Numbered from the stretch's first letter, positions 11,236 to 22,704 are shown. The stretch is DNA of 64,000 nt from Triticum aestivum (GCF_018294505.1 NC_057796.1:190827873-190891872), one strand, 5' to 3'. Made by a program: numbers and translations. The notes: generated by a model not told the origin, from the sequence alone.

Positions 11236-14200
11236 CTACCTTCACTTCAACCTGGTGGGTCCCAGCTGTCATGGGGTAAGAAGGCAGTTCCTTCCGTGTG
11301 AAGATAAAGCATGAGGGTCCCATCTGTCAGGGGGAATGATTTTTTTGTGAAATACAGAGTCCCTTCCGGTAGGTCCGAGGTGTCAGACGGAGGAATCATT
11401 ATTTTGCGCGTAATAAGGAGGCACTTCCTTGCGTGCGGCCATGGACCCAGCTGTCAGCCTCTCCACTTATAGTCCCATTCTGATGGCTATCGTTCTTTGA
11501 CCGCGTTGATGACGCCGTACCGCCCGAGAGCACCAAGGTGGTGGATGATGGCGCGACCTAGGAAGAGAATGACCCGGAGCCGGGGAATACGTAGCAGTGG
11601 ATGCCCACGCGGAGGGGAGTACGAGGGTTGACTGCTTCGGCGGCGGTTTGAGGCTGCCGTCTCCGGAGAATAACAGGGGGTGTGGGCGAGTAGAGGGAAG
11701 GCCTGGCAAATAGTAGTATGGTTGGGCGGTGAGGCCTGCGCAGCAGCACAACTAGCCACGGGAGGCTGGCGCAGGCGGTACGGCGGGCGCAGGTTTGGGC
11801 GGCTGGAGCAACAAGACCAGAGGTTGAAGATGTAGCTTGGCTGTTGGATTAACATCCAACGGTCAGTGCAGCTAGAATCTTTTCTTGACTAAGTTGACAA
11901 AGCCCTGCGTATGCGTTAACTTAGTAGGCCCACAAGCCAGCCTCCAAATCTGGTGGGTCCTAGCTAGCAGGGGGAATCAATTTTTTTCGCGTAATAAGGT
12001 GGCACTTCCTTGCGTGCGAAGATGTTTTCTGGTTTTTTTATTTCTTCTTTTTTGAGTTAGAATAAAAAGAAAAAAATTAACATCTTCGGTACAATCTATA
12101 TTTTCACGAAAAGGATCATAATAAAGCTGGTGGATCCCAGCTGTCAGGGAGAGGAAACTTTTTATTTCCGCGTAATAAAGGAAGCACTTCCTTGTGTGCG
12201 AAGATGTAGCTGGTGGGTCAAACCTGTCAGGGGGGAAATTATTTGTTTTCGCACAATACGGGGAACTTGCTGTGTGCGGCCATGGGCCATGTGGGTCCCT
12301 ACTGTCAGCCAATCCACGTACATGCCTCATCCGATGGCTGTCATTTGTAGAAAAAGTTGACGATGCCGCGCCGAGAGAACCAACACAGTGAACGATGGTG
12401 AGTATTGCGAAGGGAACGACCCGGAGCCAGCGAAGACACAGCAGTGGATGCCCACGCGGAGGGGAGTACGAGGGTTCACTGGTTCGGCTTCGGTGTGAGG
12501 CTTCCGTCGCCGGAGAAGAACATGAGATGTTGGTCAGTAGAGGAATGGCCTAGACGGCGTTTGGGAGTAGAGTGGGCCGGTGAAGCTTGCGCGGCAGCAT
12601 AGCTGGCCATGGGAGGCGGTAGCAGGCGGTACCGCCGGCGGTGGTTTGGGTGGCTGAAGCAAGAATATCCGATTTTGAAGAAGCACTAAAGCCGTTGGAT
12701 GGACATCCAACGGCCACTACTACTAGAATCGTGTCTTCACTATAAGTTAACAAAGCCTTCCGTATGCCTTAGTAGGCCCACAAGCCTTCAGTATGCATCA
12801 CTGACTATAATTCTCAAAAAATAGTAGGCCCACAAGTAAGCATCACATCTGTGGCAGAGAACATATAGCCCATTTGCGATTTGTAATAATGTACATCCCA
12901 TTTTTGAATTCTAATGGAATTTACTACAACCCATTATAGTCTGTTAAAATTACAGCCCATTTATTAGCCAGGATAACGATTAATAATTTCAACCAACCTC
13001 TCAAAACATAATTCAACCAAAAATCCCACATTTTGATGGGATCCGAAATATTTTTATCCCGAAATTTTGAGTGAGATTAAATATAATTTCAAAATGAATT
13101 TGTATTAGGTAAAAATCTAAAGAAATATTGCGCGCGCAAGAAGTTATGAAATTAAAATTTCCAAATTCTAACAACAATATTTTTGAAACTAATTACCTGT
13201 TTAGTGCTTTTTTTATATTCACAGCCCATGTTTTATAATTACATCCCATTTATTATTTCTTAAAGCCCATTTTCTTGTTAGGCCTAATGCATCGCTCATA
13301 GGAAAGATTTACAGCCCAGCGGGGCGGAGAATACCAAGTTGACCTGGGTTGGGTATTCTGCAAAAGAAGTATAACTGGGTTAGCCATATTCACCTTGAAA
13401 AAATAATATCTGGGCTGAATATTAGGTCGACATAAAATAATACCCTGGGCTAGACGGGCCACAACCCGCCTAGTTGATACCCTGCTCCTCTGAACAACAA
13501 CAAAAACATCGCTCAAGAAAAACTCGGCTTACACCTGAAAAAACAAATACTGCTCGAGCTGCTGGGTCCCAACTGTTGGCCGCTCCTTGTGCAATTCTCT
13601 CATTTATTGACTATATAGGTTGACGATGGTGTGGGACCGTGATGTTAGGAAACCAGGACAAAGCAAAAAAATTATAGTTGTATATAATAAGGAAGAACTT
13701 GCGTTCGTAGGGCTATGGTCCTAGTGGGTCCCTACTGTCATCCTCTCCAAATAAAGTCATCTCCTGATTCCTCATGTTCGTTGACCATGTTGACAATGCT
13801 CGGCGGCACGACGAGTGCAACAACTCAGAGGATGATGGAGAGAGCCACACGGGCCCTACGGATGGTCTGATACAGCTCCCGCTGCTCATTCAGGAAGCCA
13901 GGATTATCACACACCTATGAGCACCTTTGAGAGACTGAGACGGCATGAAACAGTAAGGCCGCATTTGGGAGCTCTGGTTGTTTCACACCTGTATTAAGGT
14001 ACAAGTGTAATTTATTCGTCATCGGAAACAACACGTAAAATACAGGCGTAATGCAACCGAGGGCCCGAGGTCTGTAACGAAAACCGGCGAGTTACGGGTG
14101 TAATTTGAGAGGCCAGTGTATATTTTACTAGTCGAAATTGACCAACAAAGCGCTTCGCCCAAGACCATATGTTTTTATTTACAAGCGTCAGTTTTACAAG

Positions 14201-14303
14201 CAGTTTTGGTTGGAAAATGACGATCCAATCACGGCCTAAGATGATGAGTTGGTCGGAAGATCATATGGTTTCACCTCTAACCTACCCGAGTTGTTGTATA
14301 GGC
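11236..14303. other. Non-LTR intergenic DNA built from a repeated module
   Basis: This is the only long stretch not assigned to a transposon class. A short module resembling GTGGGTCCCAGCTGTCAG occurs about ten times, at roughly 11251, 11315, 11372, 11442, 11952, 12131, 12211, 12290, 13563 and 13727. Several copies are followed by a T-rich run and CGTAATAAGG..CACTTCCTT. Between 12780 and 13520 the DNA is AT-rich with repeated ACAGCCCATTT-like words. From 13940 a segment repeats words like GTGTAATTT. No open frame has codon usage or domains suggesting a gene. It may be an old DNA transposon or the remains of a gene-proximal region. The element D LTR starts at 14304. Confidence 0.5.
11442..12782 (+). 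repeat. Diverged direct duplication of a ~450-bp segment
   Basis: The segment from about 11442 to 11935 and the one from about 12283 to 12782 align throughout. Shared blocks include GTGGATGCCCACGCGGAGG (near 11598 and 12445), GGAGTACGAGGGTT and the closing AGTAGGCCCACAAGCC (near 11922 and 12768). Identity is moderate by eye. The opening of a third copy is visible at about 13727-13870. Confidence 0.75.
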
Positions 14304-15143
14304 TGTCGGCGTTCTGGGAACGGGGGTACCCGGACTTGCCTGCCTGCGGCCCACAGCGTGGCTCCGTCAACGGCCTGTTACGGCCCAGCTTCATCAACAA
14401 CCCAAGACCTCACGAGGGGCCAAGCCCCGCGAGGCGAACGATACCAAGACCTCCCTGGGGGGCAGCCTCACCAGGCTGGCTCCCGAGGAGCAGAGATGAG
14501 CCATGACGACCAAGGCCAGGCGGGCGCCAGCGGGCGCAGTGTACTAGTTTCCTCTTTGGTGCTAAGGAGGCAACCGCAGGCACGGGGTCTCGAGGAATCA
14601 AGCTAAGGTTTCCATATCGGTGCAACAAGACCAGGACCGCCAGGACGGCAGGACGGAGGTCATCGCGGAGCCCACCATAGCGTCACCACCAGAGGCTTTT
14701 GCAGGTGAACACCGCTTTTGTCAGGATAACTTGTACTAGTTGTCTCCCTTCAAATTTGGCCGTTGTGGGTTCCCTTCCCGCCTACATTTGGAGAGAGGAC
14801 CAAGGCCACTATAAATAGGACTTAGCCACCACCATAGAGAGGGGAGATCAATTCCACCTCGACCAGCTCACCATCTCATGAGCTCAAGAACACCTCACAT
14901 CCCGAGATTGTTCCACCACTGTACTAGTTCATCCAGCCCCTCAAGGCAATCCACCACAAAGCTGGAGTAGCGTATTACACCGCAAGGTGGCCTGAACCAG
15001 GGTAAACTGTTGTGTCTCTTTTTCGTTGGGTTCGTCTAGCTGGGCTATGGATTCGGTGAGCAGGCAGACTAGGGAGGAAGAGTTCTTCGCACGCACCCCA
15101 AAGTTCGAACCTCTCAAGGGTCCGCAGAACCCTGAATCTGACA
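14304..15143 (+). repeat. 5' LTR of element D (840 bp)
   Basis: It starts TGTCGGCGTTCTGGG and ends CCTGAATCTGACA, with TATAAATA at 14810-14817. Compared with the 3' LTR it lacks about 40 bp after GGAGCAGAGAT (near 14497), a segment present at about 20946-20985 in the 3' copy. Confidence 0.9.
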
Positions 15144-15144
15144 T

Positions 15145-15162
15145 TTGGCGCGCCAGGTAGGG
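15145..15162 (+). other. Primer-binding site of element D
   Basis: TTGGCGCGCCAGGTAGGG lies one base after the LTR end, where a tRNA 3' end primes minus-strand synthesis. Element H has a related site (TTTGGCGCTCCAGGTAGG) at the same place. Confidence 0.7.
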
Positions 15163-15215
15163 GTGCGTTGGAGCCTCTCTTCTGTCGATCGACTCGCCAT
15201 CGCTCCACCACTTCC

Positions 15216-16768
15216 ATGGCTGACGCCCGCCGAGCCCGTGCTGAGCGTTGGGCCACCCTTGTCGCTCGCGTCGCCCAGACGGCGCCCGCCGGCGGGCCTC
15301 CTCGTCATTCTCCATCGCCTGCCTCCAACGCCGCCACCGGCCCGGCGGGGCACGAGCAGGAAGCTTCATCGCTGCAACCCTCCATGTGGCGTGATGGGCG
15401 CACCGCCACCCCGTCGCAGACTACGTCTAGTTCGTCATCTCACACTCATCACGACCCAGCGAACGTGCAGGCCGCGTTGCTCATGGCGCGCGAGCTCTTG
15501 CGCTATCACCCCATCGACGACCTCTACGAAGATTGGCTAGACCGTATCGCCGAGCTTGTCAGCGCCGCTGGGGGCTCTCCTGCACCGTCTCTCTCGCTGC
15601 CTCGCCCGCCGCCTACCCCGGGCGACGTAGCCATGGAGCACCTCCACCACCTCCCTGTCAAGACAGAACCCTTGGACGAAGGCGCGCGGCCCCGCGGCGT
15701 GACCTGCCACGCAGGGCGCCCGCGCGTGAAGAAGAAAGCTGCCAGGAGGTCCAGCGGTCGCGCGAAGATGCTCCAGCGCTCCCTGCACCACCACGTCAAG
15801 ACCGTGCGCCGCCTGCAGTGGGGGCGCGCGAGCGCCAAGATCAGGCTCCACCTCCACGACGGGCTCCGGTGACCACAGCGGGCTGCCGCGCCTTCACTCC
15901 CGTGCTACACCGCATCGTCTGGCCTGGAAAGTTCAAGCCCGACTTGCCTCCACGCTACGACGGCACCCCCGACCGTGCTGAGTTCTTGCAGCTCTACGAG
16001 CTGAGCATCCGGGCGGCCAACGGCGACGAGAAGGTCATGGCGAACATGTTTCCCATGGCCCTCAAGGATGAAGCGCGCTCGTGGCTCCTGAACCTGCCCG
16101 CGGGATCGATCTCCTCCTAGGGAGAGATGCGCGAGCATTTCGTCGCCAACTTCCAAGGCACTCGCAACCGCTCGCCTGCTGCGGGTGACCTGCGGCCTAT
16201 CAAGCAACAGCCAGAGGAGACCCTGCAGAAGTACGTCCAGCGCTTCAACAACGTTCATCTCAAGATCCCCAGGGTTTCGGACGATGCCATCATCTCTGTG
16301 TTAACTAATGGCGTCCGCGACGTCAAGATGAAGGAAGAGCTCACCACACACGAGGACCCGTCCATGGCTCTGGAGATGTTCAACATGGCAACCAAGTGCG
16401 CGAGAGCTGGCGAAGGACGCCTCTCCCTCCGGGAGCTCCCGAGGGTTGACCCAGAAGCCAAGAAGGCCAAGGTCAAGGACGTGAAGCGCAAGGGGGCGGC
16501 TGTGCTCGCGGCTGAGCCAGAGATGAAACGCAGCTGCGATCACCTGGAGTCATCCAAAGGCAGCCGTCCATTCTACATCTTCCACAACATACACAGCCAC
16601 AATACCAATGACTGTCAAGACCTCAGGGCTATCCGTGATGGGCGCCTCGGTCGATGCCCCGAGCACAACGATCGAGGCTACGACTGCGGAGGAGGCCGAA
16701 GTGGAGGACGCTGGGACGACCACGGCCCACACCAGGAGTGGCGCGATCAGCCTCGCGAGGGGCGCTAG
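15216..16768 (+). pseudogene. gag: Gag of element D, frameshifted
   Basis: The likely start is ATG 15216. The first frame (to TGA at 15870-15872) is an Ala/Pro/Ser-rich N-terminus. Capsid-like sequence continues in a second frame from about 15880, with the block FKPDLPPRYDGTPDRAEF, then EARSWLLNLPAGSISS ending at TAG (16118-16120), probably a mutated Trp codon. The same frame resumes through EHFVANFQGT and YVQRFNNVHLKIPRV, typical of Gypsy capsid proteins. A zinc-knuckle-like block near 16574-16615 has FHNIHSHNTNDC, but its first Cys is Tyr (TAC, 16574-16576). The frame ends at 16768. At least one frameshift and one nonsense codon make it a pseudogene. Confidence 0.8.
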
Positions 16769-16904
16769 TAGGGCCAGCCTCGTGAGGGCACCTGGAGATA
16801 TCAGCCTCATGAGGACAGTCATCAGGGCAAATGCCGGCCTCCCTCCGCCACCACCACCACCAAGAAGGAACGACAAACACCACCAGGACGAGGGGGCTGG
16901 GGGC

Positions 16905-17768
16905 TTTCAGGAGCGTCGAGCCATCGCCATCCTGGGTGGCGCTCAGGCCCCAGCCTCTCATCGCATAATCAAGCAGTTCGCCCGAGAGGTGAACGCAACC
17001 CTCCCCAGGCTTGAGGCCACGCACCCGCTCAGGTGGTCCAAGTGCACCGTCACCTTCAGCTCGTCCGACCAGCTCAAGTGTGTTGCAACTGCCGACGCTC
17101 TCCTGATGCTTTGCTCGCCTGTCATCATCAACATCCTCATCACCAAGACCCTCATCGATGGCGGTGCGGGGCTCAATGTTCTTTCCATCGAGACGTTCGA
17201 CCGCCTTCAAGTGCCCTACGATCAGCTGCAGCCCACCAAACCTTTCTCAGGAGTGACCGACGACTCCACCACCCCGATAGGGCAGATCCGCCTCCCTGTC
17301 ACCTTTGGCCAGCGCGACAACTACCGCACAGAGCTCATCAACTTCGACGTCGCCCATATTCGCCTTCCGTACAATGCCATCCTTGGGTATCCAGCCCTGG
17401 CCAAGTTCATGGCGGTGACCCATCATGGTTACAATGTCGTCAAGATGCCAGTGAACCGCGACATCACCATGATCGCCTGCGAGGAGAAGGACGTGGTGTG
17501 GTCTCTCGAGCGCGCCTACCAGGCTGCGGCGGTCGAGAATCCAGATGACGAAGGCACCATCTACCCTCCTGAGGCTGTCCCCAAGAAGAAAAAGCAACTG
17601 CTTCGCCAAGATCCTCAGGAGCACGGTGTCTCCAGTGGCGCCACCTCAGGACCTGCGCTCACGGATGGGGTGCCCCCTCTCGCGCATAGGAAGGCGCGCC
17701 CGGCTCCCCGCTCAGGCTGGGCTCGGGGGCTCTCCTCTGGAGGGCCGTTGACCTCGCCCACGTCATGA
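16905..17768 (+). pseudogene. Retropepsin-like protease region of element D
   Basis: The frame continues from a Gly/Pro/Arg-rich linker into a protease-like domain. The active-site segment is TLIDGGAGLNVLS at about 17150-17188, in the DGG form seen in some plant Gypsy elements instead of DTG or DSG. LPYNAILGYPALAKFMAV at about 17367-17415 matches the conserved C-terminal hairpin of these proteases. A charged linker with PKKKKQL follows. The frame ends at 17768, where pol should continue. It would process Gag-Pol in the particle. Upstream frame breaks mean it is not expressed as a polyprotein. Confidence 0.7.
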
Positions 17769-18169
17769 GAGAGGCGCTCGGGCACCATGTGGAGGCGTGC
17801 TTCAGCGCACGCTTCCTCCACAAGGGCACAAGGCACGGGGTGCCAGGTACTCAGGAGTTCATCACCAAGGCAACCGAGGAGCTTCAAGAGCGAGAGCCAT
17901 GCGCGGCGACCGCCGCCCACCACCTGGCGCGGCTCCTTGTCCTGGCGAGGACAATGAGCTGCGTCTGCGTCAACATTCCAGGGCTCAACAGGGCCGCATC
18001 CCAGGAGTGCTTCTTGCCATCGCACGTTGGTCAGTGTGAGGGCCCCCCTCACAGGTACGTTCGCATTCCCTTCGGCCTGCCGAATGCGGCTGTTACCTTC
18101 CAGGCCACCTGCGGAGCATCATGGCGGCTCAGGAGGCCAGGCACCAGGCGGTCCTGGCGGAGATGGTGA
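17765..18169 (+). pseudogene. Remnant of reverse transcriptase in element D
   Basis: The only recognisable polymerase block is PHRYVRIPFGLPNAAVTFQ at about 18048-18105, the conserved segment just upstream of the YXDD motif in Gypsy reverse transcriptases. Sequence before and after does not align with palm, RNase H or integrase motifs, and no YXDD is present. About 1 to 2.5 kb of pol appears to have been deleted. It overlaps the end of the protease frame by four bases. Confidence 0.55.
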
Positions 18170-19294
18170 TGGTTCTTCACGAGCCCCTTGAGCCTCCAGA
18201 GCCTCCCGAGGCTCAGGGCCCAGGCGGCTCGTGAGGAGCGACTTCTTCAGCACGCGTCTCAGGTACATCAACATCTCTTTAGCAATGGTGCCAGGTGACA
18301 TTTTCCGGTTTATTCAGTTGGGTGTGCCCCTCGGGCTGCATTATCCCCAGACCGCATGGGCATGTCCCTGCGGCATGTATCTTTCTTGCATCTTCTAGTC
18401 GCTCTGTTGGGGGCGCTCCTCGGGTTGCATCATCCCCAAGCCGCGTGGGTCTGTCCCTGTGGCATGTATCATTCTTGCATCTATCAGAACTAGCTTTACC
18501 TCCTTCCATGAGATGATTTATGTTACCACCTGCTTGCCTGTTGTTTATTTCCCTTCGCGGCCTTCCGCATTGCTGACCGGCTTCTTGCTCATCCCGCAAT
18601 GGGGGCTACACATGCTGGCACGACGCTTGTGCTCCGGTCCGTCCCTGCAACGCTAAAAAAATGAGAGATCGAGCTCTGGCTCGTGGCCTGCCCTGCGCAC
18701 GTCACCTCACCAGATCCTCAGTGCCTTCATCTTCTTGCGGAAAGATCAGCGGCAGGATAGCAAACGCGATTATGAGTTATATTCTCCTCTCAGACTAACC
18801 CACAGGAATCTTCAGAGCTTAACTACAGGAGGCCCTGCCGACCGTCCCTTTTTTATGCAATTCACTTGCGCATTAAAGGGGGGGCTCCTGAGCACCACGT
18901 CTTAGGAGCTCTTACTGACTCTCCAGCCCTCACCCCCTGGCCTTGACCACGGCAACGTAACCTGGCATACCGGTGGCGGCTGAGCCTCGCTCGAGGGTTA
19001 TGACCCGAGGACATAGAGCACTCAGATGAGCGAGAAAAGGGGAGGCCCGTGTGAGCCCCACCTGGTAGCACCACTGCTAAAGCACACTCAGGCGCCGCAC
19101 AAAGGAATCACCTCAGGCTCACTAAGATAAGTCAACTATACGTATTAGTGTGAGCTTGCTGTCTGGAATTTTTGACTCTCGCAACCTCGCTCCGGCAATG
19201 CCGCTTCCTTTTCGGCCTTCAGGGAGCTGCCTACACGCCAAAGGGGGCTTCTTGAGCATCACTCCTCAGGAGCTCTTAGCGGACCTTGGTCCGC
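18170..19294. repeat. Non-coding spacer of element D with two sets of direct repeats
   Basis: A unit of about 85 bp with TGTCCCTGCGGCATGTATC-like sequence occurs twice (about 18323 and 18409). A unit of about 170 bp, containing GGGGGCT, CTCAGGAGCTCTTA-like, CCTGGCCTTGAC and AGAGCACT words, occurs at about 18879-19050 and 19239-19410, roughly 360 bp apart. No gene is seen. The second copy overlaps the 3' end of the antisense frame. Confidence 0.7.
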
Positions 19295-20405
19295 TCACCT
19301 CCTGGCCTTGACTACGGCATCGCGACCTGGCATACTAGCGACGACCGAAGCTTGCCTGGGGACTGGGACCTGCCGGCCTAGAGCACTAAGGTACTGCGAG
19401 AACAAAAAGGGGGAACAATGCTGAAGCGAGACACACAGCTGCAACCTTGTACTAGGAGTACAAAACACCGGAGCAAAAGCATTACAGTTTTTTACATACC
19501 CCCACGGGGTTTGCCACGATTCCGCGCAGGGAAAGAAAAGAAGAAAACTTCGGGGAACCCTAGCTACGGGCATCACCGTCGATGCCATCATCAACAGTGG
19601 GCCACGTGAGGCCGACGCCAACCCCATCCAGATCATTGCCGATGCCGGACGGACGCCACTGTCGTCGCTGGACTCCGGGGACTCGCTGGGCTCGGGAGAG
19701 TCACTGGATTCCCAGGAGTCGTCACTGCTGCTGGAGGAGCTGGCAGCAGGGCCAGACGCGGGCTCGGCACCCGCAACCGCGTCGCGCGAGCCGCTTCCTC
19801 CAGGGCAACACTCCAAGAGGCGGCCCTCCTCGCCGAAGACCTTGAAGAACAACATGGAGGTGCCATCATACTCGAAATGGATGGCAAGGGCCCCCTCCAC
19901 GCGGCAGGCGCGGGCGACCTCGCCCCGTCCTCGGGTCATGAAGATCTTGCCCGGGGGGATGACCTCAACTTCCTCCCTCGTGGCCAGACTGCAGAACTCG
20001 GCGTGCTGCAGCCATAGCTCCAGTGGCCCCCTCGGCGGTATCTCTTCGGTGAAGAACCATGGGAACCAGATCCATGTGCGCGGCGGCATTTCCGCCCATA
20101 TCATGAACTCAAGCGAGGAGCCCTCGGTGTGGGTTCGCGGGCCGGCCTGCCGCACAGCCCCAGCCTGGTCACCACGGCCGTGGCTCGTGCGGCGTTGGGT
20201 GCTACCGCCTTCTCCGGAGCCTTGCGCCTGGGCGTACAGAGGAAGCGGGAAGCCGGGCGGAGGTTGCTCGTACCAAGGCCGCGTCACCTCCGGCCTCTCG
20301 CCGGCATCACGGGGGCGGCTAAGCCAGTTTCAGCGGGAGCGACCCCTGCTCCTCATGGGGGGTTTTCCCTTTCTCCGCTGTGGAGAACCTCCTGATTGGC
20401 GCCAT
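19295..20405 (-). pseudogene. Antisense gene of element D encoding a B3-like DNA-binding domain
   Basis: On the minus strand a long frame runs to 19295. Its first codon in frame, 20287, is GTG, so the natural start is probably upstream: an ATG at 20405 opens a short frame (MAPIRRFSTAEKGKTPHEE) that must shift frame near 20315 to join. The central block, about 20110-19800, reads like a plant B3 domain: FTEEIPPRGPLELWLQHA, then a TRG strand, ARACRVEG, and IHFEYDGTSMLFFKVFGEE. B3 proteins bind DNA through this fold. A strongly acidic Ser/Asp/Glu tract follows (about 19750-19650), then sequence that does not look conserved. The frame break and the changed residues after TRG (usually TRGW in such proteins) suggest a damaged copy. 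It lies between the spacer and the 3' LTR, like the antisense genes of B and E. Confidence 0.55.
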
Positions 20406-20748
20406 GAGAACTATAGGAAGATGACAAGGCAAAGAGGAAGAAGAAGGAGCGAGTGGTGAGAAGATGGAGATGAGCAGGGGGGCTTTGCCCCTCCCCTCAA
20501 TTATAGCCAGAGGGAGGCCAACCGCCAGCCTCCACGATCGCACGTAATAATGGTTTTCTCTGCATGCAGCAGGGTCTCATCAAGTCGAACAGTTGCCGAG
20601 GCAGCGTGGGGAAGCGGAGACGCCCACGTCCCATCAATCTCCACGCATCAACCGAGGCCACTGGCTGTTGGGTCCCGCGGCGCTCCTCACTTGCCCTTTG
20701 GCCGCGCCTCGAAGCCAAGTTCTAGCGCGCCTTGGGCCCCGGGGCTGC

Positions 20749-21294
20749 TGTCGGCATCCTGGGAACGGGTGTACCTAGAATTGCCTACCTGTGGCCCACG
20801 GCGTGGCTCTGTAAACGGCCCGGTATGACCCAGCTTCATAAAAATCAACCCAAGACCCTCGCGAGGGGCCAACCCTCGTGAGGTGGACGACAACAAGACC
20901 TCCCTAGGGGGCAGCCTCACCAGGCTGGCTCCGGAGGAGCGGAGATATCTATGCACGGTGCACTGTCGCGAGGTTCACATGACGTGAGCTATGACGACCA
21001 GGGCCAGGCGGGCGCCAGCGGGCGCAGTGTACCAGTTTCCTCTTTGGTGCTAAGGAGGCAAGTGCAGGCGCGGGGTCCCGAGGAATCAAGCAAAGGTTTC
21101 CATATCGGTGCAACAAGATCAGGACCGCCAGGACGGCAGGATGGAGGTCATCGCAGAGCCCACCAAAGCGTCATCACCAGAGGCTTTTGCAGGCGAAGAC
21201 CGCTTTTGTCAGGATAACTCGTACTAGTTGTCTCCCTTCGAATTTGGCTGTTGTGGGATCCCTTCCCGCCTACATTTGGGGAGAGGACCATGGC
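20749..21294 (+). repeat. 3' LTR of element D, interrupted by element E
   Basis: It starts TGTCGGCATCCTGGG after the purine-rich GCCCCGGGGCTGC and matches the 5' LTR up to GAGAGGACCATGGC. There the minus-strand LTR of E begins. The missing part corresponds to the last third of the 5' LTR, from its TATA box onward. Confidence 0.85.
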
Positions 21295-22461
21295 TATCGG
21301 GGAAATGACACCTATGGGATCACTGGAATCCCTTATACGGTTGGCGGGCGCGGGGTTGTGAGAAGAGCAGGTTTAGGAGCCAGCACAAAGATCGTTTACC
21401 TAGGTTCGGGCCGCGAGGATGCGTAATACCCTAGTCCTGCTTTGGTGTGTATTTCAGAGTGTTCTTGAGCTCTCGAACTAGCTACGGTGGCTGCGTAGTT
21501 CCAAAGAGCCGAATCCCTCTCCGGTATGCCTCGGGCCTCCTTTTATAGTTCAAAAGGGGTTGCCATAGTGGCACACAGGAGGTGGAAAGGTGTACAGTGC
21601 GCGAGCTTATCGACCGGCATTACGGGACAAAGCACATTAAATGCGCTACTTAGGTGTCCATTAGCTTTATCGGGGACGGGAACGTGGCCCGTCCCGTCCG
21701 TCGCCGCTCTGCCTCGCTTCGACACGGGCCCAGGCCAGTGATGTGTGTAGCGCCATGTAGGCAGGCAGGCTGCTGAGGTGGCGCGGTGGCAGGGCCTTCA
21801 CGAAGATCTGCACGCCACCACGCAGGTGCTTGCGGAGTTGGCCTGGAAGCCGCATGTTGCCACGCAGGTGCCTGCCCAGCTGGTTGGGCTGGCAGCTGCA
21901 TGCGAACGGCAGCGGAGTCTTGGTAGGCGTGGGCCTGGCAGTGGCCCCGGTGATGCCCTCGGCAAGGGTCTTGCCATGGCGTTGCAGTCGTCCCTGGCAA
22001 GGTGCTTGCCGGGGGTCTTGTGGATTTCCTCGGCTAGGATCCCGCCGAGGGTTGCTGTCTTCTGGTCCTCATCTGATCCTGTGTATTTATTATCTTGACA
22101 AAGATCTGCATGCCACCACAGAGGTGCCCCCCGAGCCCTGGGTCCAATGTAGTTGTTGGCGGCGTTTGGAACCCTTGGGCTCAAGGGTGGCTCGCTCTGC
22201 TGGTGTTGGGCGAGCTGCCCCGGCAAGGCTCTTGCCAGAGCCGCGGAGGCCACCCCGGCAAGGGTCTTGCCGGGGGGGAGTCCACCTCGCCCCTTTTCTC
22301 TTTTTTGCTTCTGATCTTGGCGTCGCCTTGTTCGTCTTGTGCTTCGGTTTCCCTCCGGCTTCCCTCCTCTGCCTTGTTAAGTGTGGCCACGGGCGCGGCT
22401 CTAACTGCCCGTGCACAAGTAAAGGGGTTAAATGGAGAGCCCCTACTTTTGTACACCGACA
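21295..22461 (-). repeat. 3' LTR of element E (1167 bp)
   Basis: On the plus strand it starts TATCGGGGAAATGACACC, where H predicts TG, and ends CTTTTGTACACCGACA. The next bases, GGAGCCCCTGGG, read on the minus strand as the purine tract CCCAGGGGCTCC, so this is the 3' LTR. The reverse-strand TATA region (CCTTTTATAG) is near 21540. Confidence 0.85.
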
Positions 22462-22704
22462 GGAGCCCCTGGGCCTGGGCCACACATAAGCGCGACGCGT
22501 TGTTGGGCTAGGCCCAGAACGGTGCGCGGGCAGGTGGGGCAGATTTTACCGCAGTAACTTGTCGTCCGCTGCGCTTCTCCACGACCCGCGTTGAACGGGC
22601 GACGTGGAGAGTCGTGTGTGACGTGGGGGTCATGCGTGGGGCGGTTCTCGCACGCATGCGTCACATCGTAGTTAATGGGAAAAGAGGCAGCCCGCGCCTT
22701 CCCC

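Larger units (their letters stand above)
14304..21294 (+). mobile_element. Gypsy-like LTR retrotransposon D with gag, protease, gutted pol and antisense B3-like gene
   Basis: The 5' LTR (14304-15143) and 3' LTR (20749-21294, interrupted) share their start TGTCGGC and long stretches of sequence. Between them are a primer-binding site, gag, a retropepsin-like domain, a short remnant of reverse transcriptase, a 1.1-kb spacer and a minus-strand gene. Integrase and RNase H are absent. The 3' LTR is broken at 21294 by element E, and its remaining third is not found in the window. The element is non-autonomous and its sense genes carry frameshifts and stops. Confidence 0.85.

Noticed and set aside
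11467..11855. Minus-strand frames of 94-122 codons as a possible host gene
   Set aside because: They are not conserved in the second copy of the same duplicated segment (12340-12680), so coding is unlikely.
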